Assembly (NCBI GenBank): GCA_036401755.1
Contig: DASWUD010000212.1
Span: 1-5,076, forward strand
Source: DASWUD01 sp036401755
GTDB taxonomy: Bacteria > Pseudomonadota > Gammaproteobacteria > Thiohalomonadales > Thiohalomonadaceae
DNA length: 5,076 nucleotides
Reading direction: 5' to 3'
This document shows positions 1 to 4,870 of this stretch, in pieces. A program made the position numbers and the translations under genes. Numbering within the stretch: the stretch's first letter is position 1; the number at the start of each line of letters is the position of its first letter. The notes beneath the pieces were generated by a model. It was not told the DNA's origin and did no database searches. It was given only the letters and a program-made list of their open reading frames with translations.

Positions 1-452
1 CGACCATCGACTGGAGCCTTTACGATGAGCAGTCGTTTCCCTATGCCCTGCACCAGCCACCGGGCACCAGAAATCCGCTGGGGCGTGTCAAATTCGTGAT
101 CCCCAACAACTACCGCATCTACCTCCACGACACGCCGCAGCGCAATCTCTTCACGCGGCGCGAGCGCACCTTCAGCTCCGGCTGCATCCGCCTGGAAAAG
201 CCGCTCGACCTCGCCACCTACCTGCTGGCACAGGAGCCTGAGGCGAAAGATGCACAGGTCGAGCGCTACCTGGCGAACGCGACTACCCGCACCGTTGCAT
301 TGAAACAGCCGCTGCCGATCTATCTGGTCTACTGGACCGCCTGGGCCGACGAGGATGGGGTCGTTCAGTTCCGCGATGACATCTACAGCCGCGATGTGCG
401 TCTGGTGGCCGCCCTGTTGCCCGAACAGAGTCGCTCTGCCAGAGTGAACTGA
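1..452 (+). CDS. L,D-transpeptidase, YcbB/LdtD type, C-terminal part (5' end outside window)
   Basis: The reading frame is open from base 3 and ends at the TGA at 450-452, giving the last 149 residues; the start lies upstream of the window. The catalytic core of a YkuD-fold L,D-transpeptidase is visible: a PPGTRNPLGRVKF stretch, the YLHDTP motif with its conserved His at 126-128, and SSGCIRLEKP with the nucleophilic Cys at 183-185. The order and spacing of these motifs, and the tail PIYLVYWTAW...FRDDIYSRD after the active site, match E. coli YcbB (LdtD) rather than the short ErfK/YbiS type. Such enzymes act in the periplasm and make 3-3 cross-links between peptidoglycan stem peptides. Both key residues are intact, so the enzyme is probably active. 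A thioredoxin-like gene follows after 26 bases and may be co-transcribed. Family assignment is firm; the exact substrate role is inferred from the family. Confidence 0.93.
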   Translation, partial: TIDWSLYDEQSFPYALHQPPGTRNPLGRVKFVIPNNYRIYLHDTPQRNLFTRRERTFSSGCIRLEKPLDLATYLLAQEPEAKDAQVERYLANATTRTVALKQPLPIYLVYWTAWADEDGVVQFRDDIYSRDVRLVAALLPEQSRSARVN

Positions 453-466
453 GCGGGGTATCGACT

Positions 467-474
467 GGAGGAGG
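467..474 (+). promoter_or_regulatory. Ribosome binding site of the thioredoxin-like gene
   Basis: GGAGGAGG lies 4 nt before the ATG at 479 (6 nt if only GGAGGA is used). It is a near-ideal Shine-Dalgarno sequence and fixes the start at 479. Confidence 0.8.
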
Positions 475-478
475 TTGT

Positions 479-868
479 ATGGAGCTCATTCCCTATCTGG
501 TAGTGGCGGCGATGGTTTTCATCATGGCCATGCAATTGCGTCTCTATTTTGCGGCCAAGCGCCCGCAGGGGAAGGCGGCGCCGCATTTCGAGGATCTGCT
601 CGATGAGTCGCAGCGCGCGCTGCCGCGGCTGCTCTTCTATTTCCACAGTGAATATTGCGGTCCCTGCCGCCGTCTCACCCCCCTGGTGCAAGCCCTGGCC
701 CACGATACCGCGGCGGTGATTATTGTTGACGTTGCTCAACAGCCCGAGCTCGCACAACGCTTCGGGGTGCGGGTCACCCCGACCCTGATGCGCGTCAATC
801 ACGGCACCGTCGAGAAGGTGGTGGTCGGCGAGATCAGCGAGACGAAATTGAAACAGCTGCTCGGCTAG
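479..868 (+). CDS. Membrane-anchored thioredoxin-like protein
   Basis: This 129-residue protein has one hydrophobic segment at about residues 4-20 followed by a thioredoxin fold. The redox motif is Y-C-G-P-C (Cys60 and Cys63), with Tyr in place of the usual Trp before the first Cys, and the cis-proline loop is V-T-P-T at residues 99-102. Both cysteines and the cis-Pro are present, so dithiol/disulfide exchange is likely. The N-terminus has no positive charge, whereas R21, K27, R28 and K32 follow the hydrophobic segment. By the positive-inside rule this is a non-cleaved anchor with the thioredoxin domain on the cytoplasmic side, which is unexpected for a partner of a periplasmic transpeptidase. 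The gene starts 26 bases after the transpeptidase stop with no terminator between, so an operon is likely. The redox partner is unknown. Confidence 0.88.
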   Translation: MELIPYLVVAAMVFIMAMQLRLYFAAKRPQGKAAPHFEDLLDESQRALPRLLFYFHSEYCGPCRRLTPLVQALAHDTAAVIIVDVAQQPELAQRFGVRVTPTLMRVNHGTVEKVVVGEISETKLKQLLG

Positions 869-905
869 CGCAGCATCATAGGTTAGTTTCTTAACAGGTT
901 TAGCT

Positions 906-947
906 CCCTCTCCCCTTCCGGGATTTATGCCCCCTGTGGGTAGAGGG
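906..947. repeat. CCCTCTCCC-type palindromic unit, copy 1
   Basis: The left arm CCCTCTCCC (906-914) pairs with GGGTAGAGGG (938-947) with one bulged T at 941, giving nine base pairs. The right side runs into CTGGGGTGAGGGG (948-960), a tail I recall as typical of widespread proteobacterial intergenic repeats of this type. The loop of 23 bases is long. Confidence 0.5.
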
Positions 948-992
948 CTGGGGTGAGGGGATCATCAAGCAGTCCATTTACTGTAACTTTAC

Positions 993-1017
993 TCTCCTCT
1001 CCCTGAGGGAGAGGGGA
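993..1017. repeat. CCCTCTCCC-type palindromic unit, copy 2 (compact hairpin)
   Basis: TCTCCTCTCCC (993-1003) pairs with GGGAGAGGGGA (1007-1017) around a TGA loop: 11 base pairs with one G-T pair. It is tighter than copy 1 and could fold in RNA from either strand. There is no T-run directly after it on the plus strand, so it is not a classic intrinsic terminator. Confidence 0.55.
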
Positions 1018-1097
1018 CTCTTCGTTTAAATTCATCCTTAAGAACTAACTTATGGCGGCAGCATAGTCATCGCATGGGACCGATAGACGTCAGCCAG

Positions 1098-1122
1098 AAA
1101 AAAAGGGGGCGCGCGGCCCCCT
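1098..1122 (-). terminator. Intrinsic terminator downstream of the cytochrome gene
   Basis: On the minus strand a perfect 7-bp stem, AGGGGGC (1122-1116) with GCCCCCT (1110-1104), encloses a 5-base loop and is followed at once by a run of T's (1104-1098). It lies 22 bases past the cytochrome stop codon and is a textbook Rho-independent terminator for leftward transcription. It lacks a T-run in the rightward direction. Confidence 0.9.
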
Positions 1123-1144
1123 GTGTGCTAGCTGTGATGCTTGC

Positions 1145-1714
1145 TTACATGGCCTGGCGGATGGTGAAGGCGCCGCGCAGGTCGCCGAGCTTGTAGCCGC
1201 GCGCCTGGTCGTCGGGATAGAGCGCATCGAGCTTGGCCTTGACCGCCGGGTCGATGTTCTCGCCGTGGCATTTGAGGCAGACCTCACCGGTGGGGATCGC
1301 CTTCATGAAGCGGTACTCCTTCTTGCCGTCGCTCTCCACCACCTCCGCGAAGCTCATGGTGTCGAGGGGTTCGCCCTTGGCCTTGCGCTCAGCGAACTTG
1401 TTGAGGACCATCGTCTCCCATTCGTCAGGAACATTGTTGGGGTTGCGGGTCTTGAGGCTGGTGCGGCCGATGGACATTTTGTGCTTCTCCGAGGCCTCCT
1501 TGGCCAGGGCCGGGGCAACGGTGTTGCAGACCTGGATGGCGTTGACCGGTCCGCCCTCTTTCATGCCGGCTTCGAGCTGCCCCTTTAGCTTGCCAAAGAA
1601 CTCGCCGATGGCGGCCTTGCTCTTCTCGGCGCGCGCCTTCATGTCGGCCTCGTCGGCGTGGGCAAAGGCGATGGGCAGGCAGCAGAGTGCTGCAAGGGTG
1701 ACAAGCTTCTTCAT
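1145..1714 (-). CDS. DUF3365 / Tll0287-like monohaem c-type cytochrome, periplasmic
   Basis: This 189-residue protein has a Sec signal peptide (MKKLVTLAALCCLPIAFAHA, probable cleavage after residue 20) and one haem c attachment motif, C-L-K-C-H, at residues 146-150. The body contains NAIQVCNTVAPALA (about 58-71) and the C-terminal GDLRGAFTIRQ, both typical of the DUF3365 (Tll0287-like) family, a PAS-like sensor or redox fold. Beyond the two haem-binding cysteines the mature part has one other cysteine, Cys63. In the cyanobacterial Tll0287 structure, as I recall it, haem is bound by His and Cys, so Cys63 may be the distal ligand here; that is inference. Pairs of Cys in the signal peptide are removed on export. 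The gene has its own ribosome site and a strong terminator, and lies beyond the hairpin ending the lipoprotein gene, so it is probably transcribed alone. Family assignment is good; physiological role unknown. Confidence 0.9.
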   Translation of the reverse strand: MKKLVTLAALCCLPIAFAHADEADMKARAEKSKAAIGEFFGKLKGQLEAGMKEGGPVNAIQVCNTVAPALAKEASEKHKMSIGRTSLKTRNPNNVPDEWETMVLNKFAERKAKGEPLDTMSFAEVVESDGKKEYRFMKAIPTGEVCLKCHGENIDPAVKAKLDALYPDDQARGYKLGDLRGAFTIRQAM

Positions 1715-1723
1715 GGTCTTCTT

Positions 1724-1730
1724 CTCCTCT
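1724..1730 (-). promoter_or_regulatory. Ribosome binding site of the cytochrome gene
   Basis: On the minus strand AGAGGAG lies 9 nt before the ATG at 1714. Together with the signal peptide it supports that start. Confidence 0.65.
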
Positions 1731-1750
1731 GAATACCAGTTATGGATGTT

Positions 1751-1790
1751 GTGGCGCCACTACCTTAATGCAGGCAGGGGGCTTTATCAA
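1751..1790 (-). promoter_or_regulatory. Candidate promoter and operator-like palindrome upstream of the cytochrome gene
   Basis: On the minus strand TTGATA (1790-1785) resembles a -35 box. After 17 bases comes TAAGGT (1767-1762), a poor -10 match. Directly beyond it is a perfect 10-bp palindrome, GTGGCGCCAC (1760-1751), which would sit near the transcript start. This is weak evidence, based on visual matching only. Confidence 0.25.
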
Positions 1791-1831
1791 CAGACACAGG
1801 CGTACAGCCGATTGGGGCGTGGCGCCGGGAC

Positions 1832-1864
1832 AAAACGCACAGGCTGCCGGGCGGCAGCCTGTGT
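1832..1864 (-). terminator. Hairpin terminator downstream of lipoprotein 2
   Basis: CACAGGCTGCC (1838-1848) pairs perfectly with GGCAGCCTGTG (1853-1863) around a 4-base loop, extended by one G-T pair. On the minus strand it is followed by GCG and then TTTT (1835-1832), so the T-run is short and slightly displaced. It starts 20 bases past the stop codon of the lipoprotein gene. The stem resembles the one after lipoprotein 1 (3361-3389), so it was probably duplicated with the gene. Confidence 0.7.
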
Positions 1865-1884
1865 CGTGTGGGCAGCGCGATCGT

Positions 1885-3264
1885 TTACTGAACCTTGAAG
1901 AGCCCCTGCTGCTCCTCGCTGGCGCCGATCAGCTTCCAGCCGGTCACCGCCGTGACGTCGTCCTGGCTGGCGTAGATGCGCCAGCGGTAGACGTGGCCGG
2001 AGAGCAGTGTCGGGGTGGTGGCGGTGTAATCCTTGTTGAAGACGATGGAGGTCTGCGCGGCGGGAATGACGATATTTTTTAGCGTGGCGTCGTAACTGCC
2101 CCTGAAGCCGCCCCAGACGACCGTGCCGGTGGTAGCGTCGGTCACCTCGATGACATAGTCGCTGGCTCCCGCGTAGGCACTCCACTTGAAGGTGGGGGCG
2201 GGTGTGGCACTGATGGGAATTGGCTCCGCACTCTCCATGGCGTTGGTGGGTGAGTTCAGGGTCACCGCGCCGGTGGTTTCGACCGGAACCGGATCGGGGT
2301 AGACATAACCGAGGCTGGCGATGACCTGGGGCTCGCCATATTTCACGCGGGTGTCAGGGTCGACCACGATGGTGTCGTTGGCGTAAGAGGCGCGCACCAG
2401 ATAGGTGCCATCCGGAACCCCGCTGAACTGGTAGCTGATGGAGGGGGCGTAGGGCAGGCTCTGGGCCAAGCCGGGAATGGGGTCGCGGGTGAGGGGATGG
2501 ATCAGCGAGACCAGCATGGTTTCCGGCGTAGCGGTGATGGCGCCGCTGGCACTGAGCGAGACATTCACCTTGGAAAGGGGGGCATTGGCGGTGAGGGCCA
2601 GATAGATCTTATCGGTGATGTTGGGGTCTACGCCGGTAGTGCCGGCATTGCCGGTAGTCACCGTGACATTATCAACGGCGAATAACATCCCGTAACCGGC
2701 CAGATAGCCAGTGAGGCTGTAGTCACCGGGCAGCACGTTGAAGAGGGTGTAGGTGCCATCGGGGCCGCTCAGCGCCGAAAAGGCCGCCGTGCCGTTGCTC
2801 GCCACCACCAGCACCCCCTTTTTGCCACTGTCGCCGACCCAAACCTTGCCGTTTATCCAGCCGGTGTAGGGATTGGTGGCCGCAAGCATCTCGACATCCT
2901 GGGTAGTGGTCTTGTCCGTGGCAATGGCAAACGGCACCGGCTCGACGAGGGTGGGGGGGGCCGGGTTATAGCCCTGCGCGGCCACCTTGATGTAGTAGTT
3001 GCCGGGGGTGAGGCTGCGCGAATATTTGCCAGTGGCATCGGTGGTCACGATGGCCACGAGGCTGTCGTTCTTGGCATTGAAGATGGTCACGCGGGCCTCG
3101 TTGATGGCCACGGTGGGAGTGGCGGCGGCCTTGGTGACCGTGCCTGTCAATTTACCCGTGGGAGTGGCGGTTGTGCTGCTGCTATCGTCATTGCAACCGC
3201 TCAGTGTCACACCAAGCAGCGCCACAAACACAAAGCGTAACAAGGCTGAGTGAAGGCATTCCAT
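1885..3264 (-). CDS. Outer-membrane lipoprotein 2 with carboxypeptidase-regulatory-like and FnIII-like domains
   Basis: The protein has 459 residues from the ATG at 3264. That start gives a lipoprotein signal (MECLHSALLRFVFVALLGVTLSGC) with lipobox L-S-G-C and lipidated Cys24; Asn at +2 argues for outer-membrane sorting. AGGA lies 8 nt before the ATG. A longer frame starting at 3396 would run back through the preceding hairpin and bury the signal peptide, so it is rejected. After a Ser/Thr-rich linker come two carboxypeptidase-regulatory-like beta domains (about 38-126 with TGKYSRSLTPGNYYIKVAAQGY, and 135-225 with GPDGTYTLFNVLPGDY), a related domain (about 230-330 with GVPDGTYLVRASYAND), and an FnIII-like C-terminal domain (about 345-459 with the motif SGHVYRWRIYAS). 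No catalytic motif is visible. It is a paralogue of the gene at 3407-4750, matching along the full length. Role unknown; surface structural, binding or adhesion function would fit the folds. Confidence 0.87.
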   Translation of the reverse strand: MECLHSALLRFVFVALLGVTLSGCNDDSSSTTATPTGKLTGTVTKAAATPTVAINEARVTIFNAKNDSLVAIVTTDATGKYSRSLTPGNYYIKVAAQGYNPAPPTLVEPVPFAIATDKTTTQDVEMLAATNPYTGWINGKVWVGDSGKKGVLVVASNGTAAFSALSGPDGTYTLFNVLPGDYSLTGYLAGYGMLFAVDNVTVTTGNAGTTGVDPNITDKIYLALTANAPLSKVNVSLSASGAITATPETMLVSLIHPLTRDPIPGLAQSLPYAPSISYQFSGVPDGTYLVRASYANDTIVVDPDTRVKYGEPQVIASLGYVYPDPVPVETTGAVTLNSPTNAMESAEPIPISATPAPTFKWSAYAGASDYVIEVTDATTGTVVWGGFRGSYDATLKNIVIPAAQTSIVFNKDYTATTPTLLSGHVYRWRIYASQDDVTAVTGWKLIGASEEQQGLFKVQ

Positions 3265-3293
3265 TGTGTAAATCCTGGATTTTGAATTGTTGT

Positions 3294-3310
3294 GAGCCGC
3301 TATGGTGGCA
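3294..3310 (-). promoter_or_regulatory. Conserved 17-nt element upstream of lipoprotein 2
   Basis: Read on the minus strand as TGCCACCATAGCGGCTC, it is identical to 4781-4797 upstream of lipoprotein 1 and sits 29 nt before the start codon (30 nt in the other copy). It contains an imperfect dyad, GCCAC-CATA-GCGGC. Between element and start both copies keep related AATTC and GGAT segments. It could be an operator, an activator site or a 5' leader element; the sequence alone does not decide. Confidence 0.5.
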
Positions 3311-3360
3311 CAGGGGAGGGGTGGGGTGCAAAGAGAGGAAGGGGCGGGGAGGGTAAGAAG
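3311..3360 (-). promoter_or_regulatory. C-rich, G-poor transcript segment after the lipoprotein 1 hairpin; possible Rho-loading region
   Basis: The plus strand has G-runs at 3313-3316, 3318-3321, 3323-3326, 3341-3344, 3346-3349 and 3351-3353, so leftward RNA here is rich in C and poor in G. It follows a strong hairpin without a good T-run, so Rho-dependent termination is a reasonable inference. The G-rich template strand might also form a quadruplex. Confidence 0.3.
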
Positions 3361-3389
3361 ACCACAGGCGGCCACTGGCCGCCTGTGGT
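3361..3389 (-). terminator. Perfect 13-bp hairpin downstream of lipoprotein 1
   Basis: ACCACAGGCGGCC (3361-3373) pairs perfectly with GGCCGCCTGTGGT (3377-3389) around a 3-base loop, beginning 17 bases past the lipoprotein 1 stop. On the minus strand it is followed by CTTCTTACCC, so there is no clean T-run; it may act as a weak terminator, a pause site or a 3' end stabiliser. The stem shares the CACAGGC(N)GCC pattern with the hairpin at 1838-1863. Confidence 0.6.
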
Positions 3390-3406
3390 GGAGCAAAGGT
3401 AAACAG

Positions 3407-4750
3407 TTACTTGATCTTGATCAGCCCCTGCTGATCTTCGCTGGCGGAGATCAGGTGCCAGCCCAGGGTGGTGTTGTCGTCCTTGCTGGCATAAACGCGC
3501 CAGCGGTAGACGTGGCCTGAGATGAGGGCCGGGCCGCCATAGCCGATCGAGGTAACGGTGGTCACGACATTTTTCACCGTGGCATCGCCGCTGCCGCTGA
3601 AGCCGCCCCAGATGACGGTGCCGGTGGTGGCGTCCATCACCTCGACGACATAGTCGCTGGCGCTCGGGTAGGCATTCCAGGAGAAGGTGGGGGCTGTCGT
3701 GGCGTCGACAGACAAGGGCGCAGCACTCGCCATGGCATTGGAGGGTGTCAGACCAGTCACGGCGCTGGTAGCTGTGATAGCCACAGGATTGGGTGTTGCG
3801 CTGCCGCTGGCGACGGTGACGCGGAATTCGCCAAATTTGCGGATGGCATCGGGGTCGACCACGATGGTGTCATTGGCGTAGGTGGCGCGCACCAGATAGC
3901 TGCCATCGGCCACACCCGTGAACTCATAGCTGATCGAAGAAGAGTAGGTCTGGGTCTGGCTCAGGCCGGGAATGGTCTCGCGGGTCATGGGGTGGAGCAG
4001 TGACACCACCATGTTCTCAGGAGGGACCACACCGGTCTGCGAGATGACGTTGAAGTCGACGGGTACCGTGCCAGTGGCATCGCCGGTGAGGCTCAGATTG
4101 ACATTCTGGGTGGCGCTGTCCAGCACCACTACCACGTCGGTGCGGCTGCTGGAGGAGTAGCCGGCCAGATGGCTGGTGACGCTGTAGGCGGCACCACCGT
4201 TGACCGGCACATTGTAGATGACATAGCTGCCGTCCTTGTTGCTCAGCGCGGAGTAGGCGTTGGTGCCGTCATCGGCCACCACCAGGACGCCGCCCTTGCC
4301 GCTGTCACCGATCGAGACCTTGCCGCTGATCCAGCCGGTATCGGTCATGGTGGCGGGGAACATCTCGATATTGTTGGTGGTGGTCTTGCCCACGCTGATG
4401 GCGAAGGGGACCGGCTCCAGGGCGGTGGGCGGTACCGGGTCATAACCCTGTTTGCTCACCTTGACGTAGTAGCTGCCGGCGCCGAGGGCCTTCTTGTATT
4501 TGCCATCGGTACCCGTGGTCACGGTGGCGACGGGGGCGTTGGTCTTGGCATTGAAGATGGCCACGCTGGCACTGGCAATTTTCACGGCGGGCAGCGCCGG
4601 ATCGATGCCGGCCTCGATGACCGTGCCGGTCAAGGTGCCCGTGGTGGGGGCGGGGGTGCTGCTGCTGTCACCGCCGCTGCAGCCGGCGAGCGCGCTGCCG
4701 AGCAGCGTCATGAAGAGGGGATATTTCAGGATAGATAAGAGGCGTTTCAT
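3407..4750 (-). CDS. Outer-membrane lipoprotein 1 with carboxypeptidase-regulatory-like and FnIII-like domains
   Basis: The 447-residue protein starts with a lipoprotein signal peptide (MKRLLSILKYPLFMTLLGSALAGC), lipobox L-A-G-C, lipidated Cys24, and Ser at +2, which fits transfer to the outer membrane. A Ser/Thr/Pro linker (25-37) leads to a carboxypeptidase-regulatory-like domain (about 38-130, GTDGKYKKALGAGSYYVKVSKQGYDP), a second such domain (about 138-222, NKDGSYVIYNVPV...HLAGY), a third related domain (about 228-330, GVADGSYLVRATYANDTIVVDPD) and an FnIII-like end domain (about 340-447, PTFSWNAYPSASDYVVEV and SGHVYRWRVYAS). No enzyme motif is seen; the fold is known from binding and surface proteins. 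It lies 120 bases after a MacB/FtsX-type permease gene and just before its own paralogue, with which it aligns throughout. The Shine-Dalgarno site is weak (GGGA, 9 nt before ATG). Function unknown. Confidence 0.9.
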   Translation of the reverse strand: MKRLLSILKYPLFMTLLGSALAGCSGGDSSSTPAPTTGTLTGTVIEAGIDPALPAVKIASASVAIFNAKTNAPVATVTTGTDGKYKKALGAGSYYVKVSKQGYDPVPPTALEPVPFAISVGKTTTNNIEMFPATMTDTGWISGKVSIGDSGKGGVLVVADDGTNAYSALSNKDGSYVIYNVPVNGGAAYSVTSHLAGYSSSSRTDVVVVLDSATQNVNLSLTGDATGTVPVDFNVISQTGVVPPENMVVSLLHPMTRETIPGLSQTQTYSSSISYEFTGVADGSYLVRATYANDTIVVDPDAIRKFGEFRVTVASGSATPNPVAITATSAVTGLTPSNAMASAAPLSVDATTAPTFSWNAYPSASDYVVEVMDATTGTVIWGGFSGSGDATVKNVVTTVTSIGYGGPALISGHVYRWRVYASKDDNTTLGWHLISASEDQQGLIKIK

Positions 4751-4780
4751 TTAGGAGCATCCCGGAATTATGAATTTATT

Positions 4781-4797
4781 GAGCCGCTATGGTGGCA
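4781..4797 (-). promoter_or_regulatory. Conserved 17-nt element upstream of lipoprotein 1
   Basis: It is identical to 3294-3310 and sits 30 nt before the start codon. On the minus strand a CATAAT hexamer (4772-4767), a fair -10 match, lies 8 nt downstream; the equivalent in the other copy is CAAAAT (3284-3279). No good -35 box is seen at the normal distance, so the element may bind an activator, if this is a promoter at all. Confidence 0.5.
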
Positions 4798-4833
4798 TAG
4801 GAGGGCGTTCGTGCGCACCGAGCTGCCCGTGAA

Positions 4834-4841
4834 TGACGTCA
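4834..4841. promoter_or_regulatory. TGACGTCA palindrome between permease and lipoprotein 1
   Basis: A perfect 8-bp palindrome lies in the 120-base gap between the permease stop and the lipoprotein start. Palindromes of this size arise by chance; it is listed only because it lies in a likely control region. An AT-rich patch (4846-4853) lies next to it. Confidence 0.15.
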
Positions 4842-4870
4842 CACTTTTTAATTGACCTACTAACGCACTG

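Larger units (their letters stand above)
877..1054. repeat. MITE-like intergenic element with terminal inverted repeats and two internal hairpins
   Basis: The left end CATAGGTTAGTTTCTTAA (877-894) and the reverse complement of the right end, CATAAGTTAGTTCTTAA (1038-1054), differ by one substitution and one missing T. Between them lie two GC-rich palindromic units of the CCCTCTCCC/GGGAGAGGG type (906-947 and 993-1017). No protein is encoded. The size (178 bp), terminal inverted repeats and non-coding content fit a MITE or REP-like mobile intergenic repeat. GCAGCAT occurs just outside the left end (870-876) and again 3 bases beyond the right end (1058-1064); this may be a degraded target duplication. 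Whether the hairpins also end transcription of the rightward operon is unknown. Confidence 0.5.

Noticed and set aside
383..802. 139-codon minus-strand frame opposite the transpeptidase and thioredoxin genes
   Set aside because: Both plus-strand genes carry clear catalytic motifs; the opposite frame shows none.
870..1064. GCAGCAT direct repeats as a definite target-site duplication of the intergenic element
   Set aside because: The right copy is offset by three bases from the inverted repeat end and the match is only seven bases, so it may be chance; kept only as a hint.
1233..1898. 221-codon open frame on the plus strand
   Set aside because: It is antisense to the well-supported cytochrome gene and its upstream region, has no domain or plausible ribosome site, and arises from high GC content.
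3265..3396. 44-residue N-terminal extension of lipoprotein 2 from an ATG at 3396
   Set aside because: It would start next to and run through the hairpin ending lipoprotein 1, read through the duplicated upstream element, and place the lipoprotein signal peptide internally. The ATG at 3264 has an AGGA site and gives a proper lipobox.
4169..4738. 189-codon plus-strand frame rich in Gly, Ala and Val
   Set aside because: Antisense to lipoprotein 1; its low-complexity composition is the complement of repetitive Thr/Ala/Val codons.
4758..4760. ATG at 4760 as an alternative lipoprotein 1 start
   Set aside because: It is out of frame with the lipoprotein; the ATG at 4750 begins a complete signal peptide.
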